DNA of 64,000 bases, taken from positions 109,412-173,411 of the forward strand of contig JNEN01000804.1 in the NCBI GenBank assembly GCA_000697355.1. Reading direction: 5' to 3'. Of the stretch, positions 1-12,414 are shown piece by piece; the first letter of the stretch is position 1, and each line of letters starts with the position of its first letter. The position numbers and the translations under genes are program-made. Source of the DNA: Syncephalastrum monosporum B8922. Lineage: Eukaryota; Mucoromycota; Mucoromycetes; Mucorales; Syncephalastraceae. The notes beneath the pieces are model-generated. The model ran no database searches. It was given only the letters and a program-made list of their open reading frames with translations, and was not told the origin of the DNA.

Positions 1-509
1 CAGATCTGGACTGTTCGTGGGCTCATGCCGAGTTGACGACCCAGTTCCGCTCGCAGCTGAGTCGAAGGGAAGAAGGTACGCTCAAAGACCTTATTTAACA
101 CTTCGAGCTGCTTGGCTGTAGCACGTCTCCGTTTGCTGACCTTGGGTGGCGTAGATGAGTTCATGCTATGCTGCTGGTGTTGCTCGTGTTCCGGCAGATG
201 TTGAGGTTGGAAGAGGACCATATCGTCCACGAGGCTAGGGAAATGAGGGGAATGTGCCTTGGTGGGTAAAGGTTCGACGAGTGGGGGTGGGCTGTGTGCA
301 GCGGTGGACGAGGCGCAAGAGGACGATGAGGAAGACGGTGACAAGGATGGGCTGCGGGTGACACTCGCAGTGGCGTTAGGTGGCAGATCGGTGTCACAGA
401 GAAGGTTGGCAATATCAAGGACGGCAGGGCGTCTTGTTTGTGATGGTGCATGTGGTGTATGTAAGTTGTGTGTGTTGTGGGTATTCAGCATACTGGAGAC
501 GGAAAGCAT
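1..509 (-). CDS. Homeodomain transcription factor, 5' part only (cut by window edge)
   Basis: A DNA-binding regulator expected to act in the nucleus; targets cannot be read from the sequence. The frame opens at an ATG at 509-507 and stays open to base 1, giving 169 residues before the window ends inside helix 3. Residues 1 to about 115 are a disordered leader with a Ser-rich stretch and many His/Pro. From about residue 123 a homeodomain begins with a basic KRRRATAKQLE arm and first helix, then KVFERTFFPS and LRAELGRQLGMS, and breaks off at the recognition-helix signature VQIW. The expected FQNRR continuation lies outside the window. An in-frame Met at 164 (MNSSTPPK) sits just before the homeodomain but would discard the leader, so the upstream start is preferred. 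A different frame (161-451) also stays open but shows no domain. Homeodomain identity is sure; the subfamily is unknown. Confidence 0.85.
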   Translation of the reverse strand, partial: MLSVSSMLNTHNTHNLHTPHAPSQTRRPAVLDIANLLCDTDLPPNATASVTRSPSLSPSSSSSSCASSTAAHSPPPLVEPLPTKAHSPHFPSLVDDMVLFQPQHLPEHEQHQQHSMNSSTPPKVSKRRRATAKQLEVLNKVFERTFFPSTQLRAELGRQLGMSPRTVQI

Positions 510-3500
510 GGTGGTGAATTCAAGAAGGAATAAAGAAAAAGTGAAAGGGTAAAAAAGTAAAAGAGAAAAACAGCAGCTGTATTTATTTGCGGTGGCCCAG
601 AATTTTCCAGGTCATCATCATTCACTTCAGGTGGCACACGACCTCATTTCGACCCTGCTCGAGCCATCATTGTAATAATGGTCCCGACAAAGAGAAGTTT
701 GCCTTGGGGGTGCGGGAGGAGGGGATCATAAAGTGGGGGGACCTTGGGGGATAGGAAGGCAAGGGAAGGGAGATTTAAGGGCCCGCATCACCAATAATGA
801 ATTTTTTCATCTCCCTTTTCCAGCCACTGGGGAATCGCGTGATGGCTCTTAATTGACATGTTTCCCCTTATTAATCCACATACCGGCACTTGCACAATTT
901 ATGTTCCCTCCATTAACGTTTTATAATTCTCTTATACTTCTCTAGATTACTGAATCACCTCTTAATCTATACTTGTAGTTTTAAAAGAATAAAGTGAAAA
1001 TAAGATACGTAAAATAATAAAAAATAGCGAAAGGTATTCACCAAGGGTGTGCTAGACGTCTTTGGGCAATGTGATTATTTTTAGCCGTTCTGCTGTGCCG
1101 CAAAGGCAAGCAGTAATCCCGGACGAGCTATTTATGGCAAAGACGCTGAAAACAAGGAAAAAAAAAAGTCAGCCTACCGCTCGCCATTGGTAGCTGCCCG
1201 CATAAAGCACATACTCATACCCTTTTACACAATGGGCCTCTTCCTGGTCTGGCAAGGGTAGACAGCATCGTGCTCAATGTAGACACCGCTTCGTGTCACC
1301 ATGACAAAGCGCAGCATTTTCTTGGTCATCTCATTTACAAATCAAACAAAAAAAATAACTCCAGGGTCCAGTGACCTAATCCACCTTTTTAATATCCACC
1401 CCATTTCCTTCCATGGCGGATCGATTAACAAAAGGATCAAATGTAGGGGGAGTGTGCGCAAATATCGGTGGTCATCGGGCGGCACGGAAGAAAGCCAATG
1501 CTACCATGCATTAAACTATAAGCTATGCCCGTAAGAGTTTAGCTAGAAACACCGAGGGCTGTGCGGCTGCCACCTTTTTGGGGGACCGCAAAGAAAAGTG
1601 TGCAAAAAGCGGGCGAGCGGTCCGGCTGAGAGATAAAGGCGGACTTACCTATCGCCGCCGGTACACGCCATTTTGTCCCGCCACGCTGAAAAAAAACTTT
1701 TTTTTACCTGTTTGAGGGCGCAGAGCTTGTGCAAGAGAAGCACGTCTGCTTTTTGACAAGGCCTGGATCTCGGGGAAGGTTACACTTACTCGTTATATGA
1801 ACAACCATGCAGCAAAAGCTTTTGATATCTATACATATCTCCCAGATAATGAAATTAGACTTTTTTACGTTGCTTCCAAGAGGTTTCTCGTCTTGTATAT
1901 GTTCTGCGCCTTGTGTTTTCGACGCTTTTTGCTTCGTGTTCTGAAATCAATCAATAAAGATGAATGTCGCGCCACCTTGGAGGATAAGGCGGTTCCACAA
2001 ACTATTAGATTTGATTAAATCTATAGGTGCCGGAAACAACAACATTGCCAAAAAAAATAATAACGATGCTTGCCATGCTGAGACAGACGCTACGCAGCTG
2101 GATGGAGCAATACACGGCGATGGTAATCGGGACATAGGACCAATAATTTTAGGCGTACTATTTTTTAGCATGCAGGCGCTGCATGGAAACTATCCATGAT
2201 GGTATGCACCACAACCCGAATGGCTCGGCGCAACGTGGCTCGACTTTTTTGATCTTGCGCACTTGACAGCAGATGTGTGCGCGCAAATACGCAAATGACC
2301 GCACACCATCAGACGCGCTGTCTATAGTCTGATTGGAGCCCGTCTACCGATCATCTGAAACAAAAATACAAGACATTCTAGACAACTCTATCTTTTTATG
2401 AAACACAAAAATTGACAGGCTTCAAGGAGGGCGAACGTGCGCATCCCCTTACAGCAAACTAGCTTAGAGAAAGCCTAGGCTCCTTCTGACTTTTTGTGCT
2501 GCTTATCATTACAATAACGGCAAACGAAGTAGCCAAAATAAAAGAAAACCTATTTTAGGTGCATTGCCCGCACTCGGCCATCATGCGCGTGGTGTGTCAA
2601 TTTTGCGGGCGATGTGGCCTGTTCGAGGCCACCCGAGCTTTCGTGTGTACCTGAGCTCATGATGGTATCCTTTTTGAAATTAACAGTGGTGCTCGGGTCA
2701 CACCACTCTTTTTTTTTTTTTTTTCGCTTGACATACCTAAAACGTCTTCAGAAAACATCCAATCGGGTAGTTGGCGGGTAGGGAAAAACTGGCATAGAAC
2801 GTAGCGGCGAAGAAGCAAAGTTATGGTCAGTGTCTCTTCTACGGAGAAAATATCGAGCCGCGATGGATCCCAATAAGGTAGCATTTTGCAACACCGTTTT
2901 CTCGCGACTTCTCCAATTCAATGATTCACGGCTTGAAATTTATCCATCGGGCTAGACTTCCTCTGATGAATATATCGAATGGACCCCATACGCAGCCATG
3001 TTGACCAGTTGCGTTACTGATTCGTGCGCGAAATTCAAGTTGCCATCCTGGGTAACATAATCGTAAATTAATAATTAGGGCGTTGGTGCACACAACGCAC
3101 ACACCTATTCATTACGGACCTCTGTGAGATTAATTCTTCTACTCCTTATTTTCATTGCAAACGGATCAGCTAAATCAATCAATTTTATCAATGCTCATCA
3201 ATGCTCATCAATGCTCATCAAAGATCGTCTTAATGATCAGCATAAGATTGCTGAGCACTAAGAGCTCCTTGGGGCGCAAAAACACAAATGGGTCGGTGTA
3301 CTTTCGTGGACTAAAAAGGCGTCAAAATGTGATCCCCTCAAGCTGTGTCGCAACAGTAGTACCCTTCATATCTCTAGCACCTAAAGCGTATTAACAACTC
3401 ATTGTTTCATTGCCTACTGGTTACTACTGCACAGTTTGTAATGAAAGTAGAGTGTTAGGTCACTGTTGTGTAGGACGGCGCGCAGAATGGGAACCATCTA

Positions 3501-6500
3501 CTGAAGATATAGGTAATGGATAGATCACGCGAGTTTCATTGTTGCTGCTAGCAAATTGTTTTACAATGGCGCAACGACGTTTATGTGCTTGCTATCTGTA
3601 CTATATATTTATTCATACAAGGAATCTGCATTATCTAAGAAGCAGCACACAACGACATGGACTTGATGGAAGCGCTTGTAAGTGCGGCCAGGCTTCGCTG
3701 GTTTTCAGTCAAACCACCATTATGGTCGCATAACTGGCGAACACATGTAGATGGCAAATAAGATTACTTCTCATACTAAATGTGGAACCTTGGTGTCTGT
3801 ATGCCTGCGATTCAACTTTTCATAGCACTAGAAGCCAATCTATCGACAGGCATTGCATCAATTTTCAACCCATCGACACTTCACGATTCGAAGTTGTACT
3901 TCTAGGCACGCGGAAGTCACAAAAGAATGAAACAAGCAACTAAACCACATTTGTTTCTATGTCGGCGAGGTCTCTGTTCTCTGATTCATTGAATGCCTCC
4001 AACTGGTTTTTCGAGAAAGAAGGTTTCAGAAAAAAATACCACGTACAATATGCACGTAGTACGTGCTTTAACGGATAGATGACAGAGTACACGAATCCAG
4101 AACACGTCCCCAAAAGAGAACATCAGAAATGGAGCTAATTTCCTTGTCTTGGTTGTATACAGTAAACACTGAATGCGCACTGTGGAGGCACGTTTGACAA
4201 GACTGCATGCTTTGTATCCCAGAAACGCTATGGAAAATTTGATCTGTTATACGAGAATGGTGACACCCATTTTGCCCATGCGAAACTTTGAGCCAGATTA
4301 AAACCTTGATAGTTTCTTCTGTCTCTTCTGAGAATCGTAGCCTGCTAGTAGCAATTTAGTCGGAAAAGTGGGGCTTTACTGCTACTGCGGACGGAATCCT
4401 GTTTCTGATGCTGCCGCCGGCTTCCCCGTGCTCTATAATCGTCTTGTGATCAAGCCTTTGCGCGTGGGGCGTGAGAACCTTACTCAATAGGAGCAGCTGT
4501 GCCACAAGTCATTGTGGTGGTGTCAACGGGTTCAATGTAGAAGTTCATATATCTGAAAGGAATACTGTCCGTAAGTCGTCAGGTACCATGACAAACATCC
4601 CGTGCCCCCAGGTCTTCTGCCACGAGTCTAGTGGTCGTGGAGCCAATGCTTAGCCACGTTTGTGTAATGAGCTCTGAAAATATGCTTCATTAGTACTATA
4701 GCTTAAATGAGTAACGGCGGACCAGCGGTCAGGTTTTGTTTATCATGAAAACTTTTCTGATACTGCGTTTACCTGTATGTAGCACCAGGTGATGGGACTC
4801 TTGAAAAATATGCTTCTCGTGCACACAGTTTTGTCTATGGTGCTTTGTGTTGATATTGTGATATTGCGTATGCGCTTACAAGCGTAAGACAGACCTTTTA
4901 ATATCTCACAGGAGACTTTAGGCAAAAGAGAAAACACTGAAGCATATCAAATAAGTGACTCAGACAAAATAACGAAGTTCCTTCGATAAAATCAGTGTGT
5001 TGCTTAACCGAGTGGCTTTTTCTTCTCCAGTCCTATAATACAGTAGGCACTTATGCAACTAGATAGATACGCATGTGTGCACATCTAGATGATAACGAAA
5101 AAAGGTGGAATGGTAAAGCACGCATAATATCTCTGATGTAATACCTGGAAAAGCAGAATAATATCAACTTACCTATTCAGCTATCTGATGCATATATCAT
5201 AATAGTCGTATCGAACTTAAATACATCGACCACGCATCATTTTACCTTGAGTGTCATGCTTGTCTTATGTAATCCCAAGCTATAGCTAGAGGCACTTACA
5301 TCAGCTATAGATGTTTATGTTGGTTTATGGTTTCAATACTACGGTAGCTCCTGGGCTACAATCATTCTTCATTATTTTAAGAGAATTAATGAGCGTCTCA
5401 TACATACTATGTACGTCTTCGTACAGGATATGGCTCGCTGGAGTACGCCTAGCTTTTCTATGTGGTACGGCCCATTTGATACTATTGCACTGGATGGTCA
5501 TGCCCAATCGTAGACTTAAAAGCCACTCGGGCAGGGATTTCGTTTTTGAGGCACCGGAGAGAAAACCGTGTGCAACGACGACACAAAGTAGCAAGCACCG
5601 CTTGCGTACCTGCTCTATTATACATTTATATTTTTGCTGCTAATCAACGCTTTCTATCCAGTCTTCAGTGGTATAACCTGGCATTATTTTGCTTTCGTAC
5701 ATCATCTGTTGGAATAAAGTGTCTTGTCTGTCTGGGCCTGACAAATTTGCGGGGTTGAACGAACTCAAAAGTCATATACAGAATAAGAAGCGTCCTGTTG
5801 TACAACGGACCGCGGTTACGCCACCTATTTGCCGGTGCTGAGCAGCACTTGCATCTGCTTCAAAGACTATTTCGTATGCCTTTTGCTTCCAGAAGTGGCT
5901 CGCCTTAAGCTCAGCTGTAATGCCTGCGTATCGGGTGCACCGCTCGCGTGGTCCAGCTAATCGGTCAGCCATGCGAACGAGAATGCGCGTTTAGATTCCG
6001 AGGATAAATATAGGGGCCACGTTTTTCTAACACGATATCTTATTTTATCAGTTCCTGTCATTTTGGTCTGATAGGATGTACAAGAATAGGCTCACGCATT
6101 CAGATGAGTCGGATACGTGAATGAGGCTTTTGCGTATCATCTGGTGACCACCAGTGCATGACCCCTGGTGCTGTCCTTTCTCTTTCTCGGAGCTCGATTC
6201 GGTACATGAATGGCTTTTTCTTTTTAGAGCAGGAATTCCCTGTTTCTATTGTAGTTCCCATAAAGAAGTTATTCCGCAAAGAGAAAAGAAAGCTGTTGCA
6301 GATTGGACCATATTTGAAAAATCAATCCAATTACACAGCTGTGTTTGAGGGAGGGGGGGGGACATCATGCTTGTTGGCTGAGACATTTCTTCTGCAGAGC
6401 CCGTTGTAAATTGAAGTATATACGGTATTTATTATTATTTGTATAAGGGATGATCGACAAGGCGACAAATATCTCGAAAATGTTTATTGACCTAATCAGC

Positions 6501-7377
6501 TGCAAAATGCGTAGGAATATAATACGTTTGCAGTTTTCATTGAAACTTGTTATGTAGACGGCAATATGGTAAGATCTTAGATACCACTGATAAGCATAAT
6601 ATTGGAGTTTGTTCTGGGGAAAGTATGAGCAAACCTTAGAGCTGCAGGAGGTTCTCATTTAATTTCAAGTTGGGGTTGTTATGTACGTAGGCAGTGAACT
6701 TAATGAACGTGTCTAACAGCGATCATAAAGACAGTCTGGGAAGGGATGGCCGATTTTATACTCTTTAAAATTTACAAATACAGAGGAGCAAAGAGTGGTG
6801 TATGTAGGTAGAACTTTTGCGGAATGTCACAGTCGTATCGAAATAAGGAAAAATTACTGTTTTTGAGAAGTACCGTCGGTTTACCGATGAGCATTCTGAC
6901 TCAGGCCAGGGTATAGAAGGGCAGAAGAAGAAGGCGTTGGCGGGGTGGGCGAACGCAATCAGATTACCTATTGCGCCTAGAAAAAACTTGAGACCAAGTG
7001 CTTACATAATGGGTATCTAGGGAAACATTATTTCCATTCCGTGTGGTATGTAACAAACGTTCGTAGCAAGTAATTCAAGAAGGCCGAATAAGAGGCGATT
7101 TCGTGCGAGGAGGGCACAGGACACGAAGCATTAAGTCTGTATGAGAGCGTCGCACTGTCCTGCGAGGCTATCTGCGGGGAGGGGAACTTTGTTTTAGGCG
7201 GGAGGGCTGTGATAGGAGAAGCCAAGGAGAAAACAGAGAACGATCGGTTCGACCTTTGAAAGTGCGTACAATGGTTCCCCGCAGGCACGATTGTGTCACA
7301 TACAAAATCCCATCCTGCTGCTTGCGCAAAAAATTACCGTTTTTGATCAACCCTGCCCTGGTGTCCTGAAAACTAAA
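510..7377. other. Gene-poor AT-rich spacer, about 6.9 kb
   Basis: No reading frame here has family similarity, biased codon use and splice sites together. It holds homopolymer runs (16 T at 2709-2724), a perfect 10-bp tandem triplicate (3191-3220), a G-rich run near 6352-6360 and short open frames. The most protein-like of these are at 5772-5972 (-), 66 codons and somewhat richer in GC than its surroundings, and 5325-5594 (-). I could not extend either with splice sites. The part next to 509 must hold the homeobox-gene promoter; the part before 7378 holds the DPP III promoter. Confidence 0.5.
3191..3220. repeat. 10-bp perfect tandem repeat, 3 copies
   Basis: The unit ATGCTCATCA occurs three times in a row without mismatch, preceded by the partial unit TATCA. 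It lies in the gene-poor spacer. Confidence 0.9.
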
Positions 7378-9695
7378 ATGCTGTCGTCTGCAGCGCGCCA
7401 CGTTCGCACAACTTTCCTTCTGCGTCATCTCTCGAACAAAAAGCCAACAATCTTGACTCGAGTCATGTCCTCCACCGCAGCTCCGTTCTCTCCTGAGCGT
7501 TATCTCGCCGATGCCCAGCCGCCGTATTCTTGTCTCCAGGTCAAGCCCTTCTTTGAGTCCCTGTCCAGCCAGGAGAAGCATTACGCACATTACATGTCAC
7601 GCGCCTCGTTCGAAGGCTCCCGCATCATTGTTCAGCAGACAAACCCGGCTGCCAATGGCATCTATGACTTGATTCTTCACGTCTTCTCCAAGGACGGCAG
7701 CCTGGCTGACCTGAAAGAGCTCGCTGCCAAGAGGTACGTGTATCAGCTGCTGTATTGTAATATGTTTGTTAAAACACACAACACGACAGTGGCGTGTCTT
7801 CTGAGGCATTTGAACAGTGTGTGCAGTACGCGGGTCAATTCCTGGGCAATCTGAGCAACTACAAGTCCTTTGGTGACGAAAAGTTCATCCCTCGCCTCTC
7901 CCCTCAGGACTTTGAAAAGATCGTGGCAGCCAGCGGCTCAAACCAGGCCAGCCAGCTCTTTGCTGAGCTCAAGAAGGAGATCTACAGTGTCGACGACACC
8001 GAGCGCAACTTGCTCGGCTTCGCTGAAGACGGCCATCTCTCAGGTTACTATTCATCCGACATTACCAAGGCCGAGATACAAAAGGTCCAAGAGTACCTCG
8101 AGCAGGCCAAGATTGAGCCTCATAACACGCGGTAAGTAAAAGTTTAGGTTGGGCTGGTTTTTCTCGACTCAACAGTTGGGGGTGTGTTAAGGTTGTTCAA
8201 GACGCCCAACGGTTACCGCCTGGCCGTTGCTTCAGCCCAAAAAGGCACCAAGCAGCATCGACTGCCTGATGGCACCGAGTTGGAGATCAGCTATGGCGAC
8301 TTTGAGCAGCAGATGACCCGTATTGCCGAAAACATCGCGCACGCCAAGCGCTATGCAGCCAACGAGCACCAGTCCCAGATGCTGGACGCTTATCATGACT
8401 CATTTGTGACGGGATCTATCGAGGCCCACATGGACTCGCAGCGTCATTGGCTCAAGGATATTGGCCCCACCGTGGAAACCAACATTGGCTTCATTGAGAC
8501 CTACAGAGACCCTCAAGGTGTGCGTGCCGAGTGGGAAGGCTTTGTAGCCATGGTGAATCAGGAACAGACGCGCAAGTTTAGCACCCTTGTCGAGAGCGCT
8601 CCGCAATTCGTCTCGCGTTTGCCGTGGCCAGCCGCCTTTGAGCGGGACACGATCAACAAGCCCGACTTTACGTCGCTTGAAGTCTTGTCGTTCGCGACCG
8701 CGGGTATCCCTTCCGGTATCAACATCCCCAACTACACCAACATCACCCAAGTGCTCGGCTCCAAGAATGTTTCACTCGGCAACATCATCTCTGCCCAATC
8801 TCCGAGCGAGAAATTCCCCTTTGTTCGGGAGCAAGACCTGGAGGTGTACCGCAAATATCGCAACCCGTCCTTTGAAGTCCAAGTCGGCACCCATGAGCTG
8901 GGCCACGGTACAGGCAAATTGTTTGAGGAGGCGGAGGACGGCAGTCTCAATTTCGATGCCGAGACCACCCTGAATCCCTTGACTGGCAAGCCAGTTTCTA
9001 CCTGGTATAAGCCTGGCCAGACATTTAGCTCGCTCTTCAAGGCCATTGCAGCCAGTTATGAGGAGTGCCGCGCCGAATGCATCGCCCTGACTCTCGGTCA
9101 CCATGCCGATATCTTGGACATCTTTAATTTCAAGGGCCAGGAAGCCGAGGACGTATTGTTTGTGATGTACCTTAACATGGCGCGAGCCGGTCTCGTTGCT
9201 ATGGAGTTCTACAACCCAGACTCCAAGAAGGTAAAAGCGGCGACATTCTTGCGACAATCAATACTCAATGAACGGTGTACATATTGTTTATAGTGGGGTC
9301 AAGCACATATGCAAGCACGCTATGCTATCATGAACGTGATGCTCAAGGCCGGACAAGGATTTGTGACCATCGAGCGCGAGGGTGATCAGCTTGAGATCCA
9401 CATGGACCGCAACAAGATCCGATCGGTGGGTGCCCCTGCCGTAGCCGACTTCTTGGCCAAGCTGCAGATCTACAAGGCCACGGCAGACGAAGAGAAAGGC
9501 ACTGCATTCTACCTCGAGGCCACGTCTGTGCCTGAGGAATGGATTGAACTCCGCGATATTGTGCTGAAGAACAAACAACCTCGCAAGTGCTTTGTTCAGC
9601 CGAACACGCTCATCGACGGTGACCAAGTCGTCCTCAAAGAATACGATCCGTCACCGGAGGGCATGATCCAGAGCTACATCGAACGACATGTATAA
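7378..9695 (+). CDS. DPP3: Dipeptidyl peptidase III (M49 zinc exopeptidase)
   Basis: Removes dipeptides from the N-termini of short peptides at the end of cytosolic protein turnover. Exons 7378-7733, 7790-8131, 8192-9230 and 9294-9695 join in frame to 712 residues, the usual family length. The zinc site is at about residues 467-471 and reads HELGH followed by GTGKLF; the second signature EECRAE is at 523-528 with Glu524 the expected third ligand. The family norm is HEXXGH, so one residue is missing from the motif. The segments FEVQVG before it and the WYKPGQTF block after it match the family well, so the gene looks functional rather than decayed. The first 29 residues (MLSSAARHVRTTFLLRHLSN and on) are basic and acid-free like a mitochondrial presequence; a second in-frame ATG at 7465 would give the cytosolic form. 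Two AATAAA-like signals lie just after the stop (9708-9722). Confidence 0.93.
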
Positions 9696-9884
9696 ACGTT
9701 ATAAACCTGAAATAAAATAAATACGGTATCCGCGTCCTGTATGAAACACAGCCCGAATGAACATTCCAGCAACTCAAACTCTGCAAGAGCTCTGTGAGCT
9801 CGTGGTGACACAAGTATTTTGACGCGCTTCAGGTGTCCTTTCTTGGGGGGGGGGACACTATTTCTTCTATTATTTCGCTGCAGA

Positions 9885-10621
9885 ATGTCCATCGTCACTG
9901 TCATCGTCACCACGCCCGAGAACATTAATGCCGAGCGCCGTCTCGACAAGGGCTGGACTGTCCTTGATCTCAAGGTACGATGAGCTGGAAGGATAGGATA
10001 AAAGTGATGAATGCTGATCGGCAGAGGAATGGCACAGTACAAACTTGAGCCCATTACAGGCATACCAGCAGATACTCAGAGCCTCAGCCTCTACAAAAAC
10101 GACACTCTCGTCGGTCCTATCGATGACGAATCGCGCCTTGTCGGATCATACCCCATTGACGACTTTAATCGCTTGCACGTAAGCTGAGCTCATACGCTTT
10201 CGTATTGCTGTCGTACGAAACCCCCTTTTCCTTAAAATGAATAGGTCATCGATACCAATCCGTCCCGCATAAGAAACCAGTACACCGATGTTTCCCTTGT
10301 CGAGAAATTCGAGTTGACCGAAGACGAGTACCGGAAACGAAACGGTAATTGCCATAAGGAAGAATAGGAGGACAAAAAAGAAAAAGACGCAAACGCTCAA
10401 TTAGCACGAATGGCCAGATACTGTCCGTGCATTCAAGGAGCGCAACAAGCTTGGACGTTTCTCAGACGAAGCAGCAGAGCAAATGGCTGCAGCCGCGCGT
10501 GAGAATGAGGAAGCTGCCAAAACCATAAAGCTGGGCGACCGTTGTGAAGTGCAACTCGTGAGCGAAGCATCCAAACGCCGAGGCACGGTGCGCTTCATTG
10601 GTAGGCTATTAAGAAGAAAAA

Positions 10622-10652
<31 letters not shown>

Positions 10653-10951
10653 AAGAGAAGAACAGTTGTATGAAAGAAACAAACAAACAATTAACTATGT
10701 TACCTTTCTCTTTTCTTCTCTGTTCTTTTCTCTGCTTGTGCTGGATAGGAACGGTCCATTTCCAAGACGGTCTTTGGGTCGGCGTCCAGTATGATGAGCC
10801 CTTGGGTAAGAACGACGGCAGCGTGCAGGGAGAGCGATATTTCACCTGTCCACCCAAGTACGGCGCTTTCGTCCGGCCATCCAAGGTCACCGTGGGTGAC
10901 TTCCCAGAAGAGGATCTGCTGTTGACTGATGATGAGCTTGAAGAAATGTAA
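9885..10951 (+). CDS. ALF1: Tubulin-folding cofactor B (CAP-Gly protein)
   Basis: Chaperone that binds alpha-tubulin after CCT release and works with cofactor E in tubulin heterodimer assembly and recycling. Exons 9885-9974, 10038-10178, 10245-10344, 10418-10600 and 10749-10951 give 238 residues, close to the family norm. Residues 1 to about 85 form the ubiquitin-like domain ([27 protein letters not shown]). A helical linker follows ([14 protein letters not shown]). A CAP-Gly domain occupies about residues 150-225 with the signature GKNDGSV, and the acidic C-terminus ends DELEEM, matching the short acidic tail that contacts cofactor E in other species. The exon 3/4 border was chosen at AACG|ATACTG because it restores the conserved DTVRAFKER run. 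The last intron is 148 nt and contains a 28-nt A run. Confidence 0.92.
10617..10644. repeat. Poly-A run inside intron 4 of cofactor B
   Basis: 28 consecutive A on the + strand, followed by GAAAAAA. It sits inside the 148-nt intron 10601-10748. Length is likely unstable and could also be affected by assembly. Confidence 0.9.
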
Positions 10952-11861
10952 ATAAAAGCAAAGCACCTCTTTGGTCAATATCCCTCACGTGTGTGTGTGC
11001 GCACAATAAAGTAAAGATTCAAAGGTAAACAAACTAATATGTGGCGCTTCATATTCTGGGGACTGGAGAAGGTAGTATGCACGCGTCCACATCCATACAC
11101 GTACTGCACTTTCACGCAATCCGTCTGCATCTGCGTATAAATCGCATCAGCGAAAGAATAGTTTATTTTTGGAGCTGCAAACACGACATCATGTGTCGTC
11201 AGGCGAGCTAGGAGAATGAAGTTAAATAAGGGGCTATATATCGATACGTACAAAAGCATAAGCATGTAATGCCATGTACAGCACATTATGTAGGCAGTCT
11301 ATGCCTCTGTCTGCCATTGGGCAAGAGGAAAGGGATCTTCAAGAAGCGAGATTGTTTATACTGTATCGCCCACTTTGGGATGGAATGAACCCGATCTGCT
11401 TTCATTTTCTTTTTTTTTCAATTAGAAATCACAACAACACGTGTGTCAGTGTATATGTGTACGGTGTATACATTTACATTTTGCCAATCGGAGAGAGCTT
11501 ATCATGTTGGCGTCTAGACTCCCTCTCTTGTGTTGATTTTTTCCGCTATGTGTTGATATGATCACTCTTGCGGCGATTTTCTATGGTCGTGCAACGTCAA
11601 CAAAAGGCATGTTTAATGACTCGGTGCAGCACAACTCCGTCTTCATACGACGCTTCCCACTTTCTGCTTTATGTAAGCTATTTTTACTGGAGAAGAGAAA
11701 AGATTTCACTGCATGAAAAAGAGACAAAAATACGCATAGTGCAAGCCAGCATCATCACTGGTCATGGATTTTCCTATCATAACCGAACATGGGCGACATG
11801 ACAATCAGAAAGGGTGAAACAAGCTAGGCAGAAGCGAATGGGGTGCTTATTTGTGTCCGTG

Positions 11862-11901
<40 letters not shown>

Positions 11902-12414
11902 ATCAATACATGAGATAGTTTTGGATGGAACGTTCTTTTGGATGCTGCTGGCTTTTTATTCGGTGTATAGAGTTTTAATAGTATACTTTCTGTCGATACC
12001 GAATCATGTGATAAGTGGCATTCATAGGTGAGTGTGGTCCCCCGCATCATGACGCTTGGTCTCCGCTGAATTGGGGGCCCTTCCTGTGCTGCCCCGCCGC
12101 TGCCCCTTCCCTTTTCTTCCACTGGGTGGGTGATGTGCATGCAGAGCAACTGCTGTTCTCTGCGTGGGATCCGGTTCCCCGTTCCCCTACATATGGCAAC
12201 AACACCGGCCAGCCAGTCATCTAGGCCCATTCGACACCACGTTTTCAGTAATGCTCTGTCTCCCCCCAAAACAGCGCTTTTGGTCAATCACGCATAAAAA
12301 GAAGGAGTTGTCTTCCATCTTTGCGTTCCTCTGACCGTTCTCTTCTTCTCTTCTGTTTCCTTCGCATCTATCAATCCTGTTTCTCGCTCTTCGCCTCTCT
12401 CTTAAAACCATATC
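10952..12414. other. Intergenic spacer, about 1.5 kb
   Basis: No supported gene. It holds the 3' flank of cofactor B, a (CA)n microsatellite at 11865-11899, and from about 12290 a C/T-rich stretch just before the ATG at 12415 that probably serves as promoter/5'UTR. Confidence 0.5.
11865..11899. repeat. (CA)17 dinucleotide microsatellite
   Basis: 35 nt of uninterrupted CA repeat in the spacer between cofactor B and the gene at 12415. Confidence 0.95.

Noticed and set aside
5772..5972. 66-codon minus-strand frame starting MADRLAGPRERCTRYAGITA
   Set aside because: GC-richer than its surroundings but no similarity, no clear leader and no continuing exons; kept only as a mention in the spacer entry.
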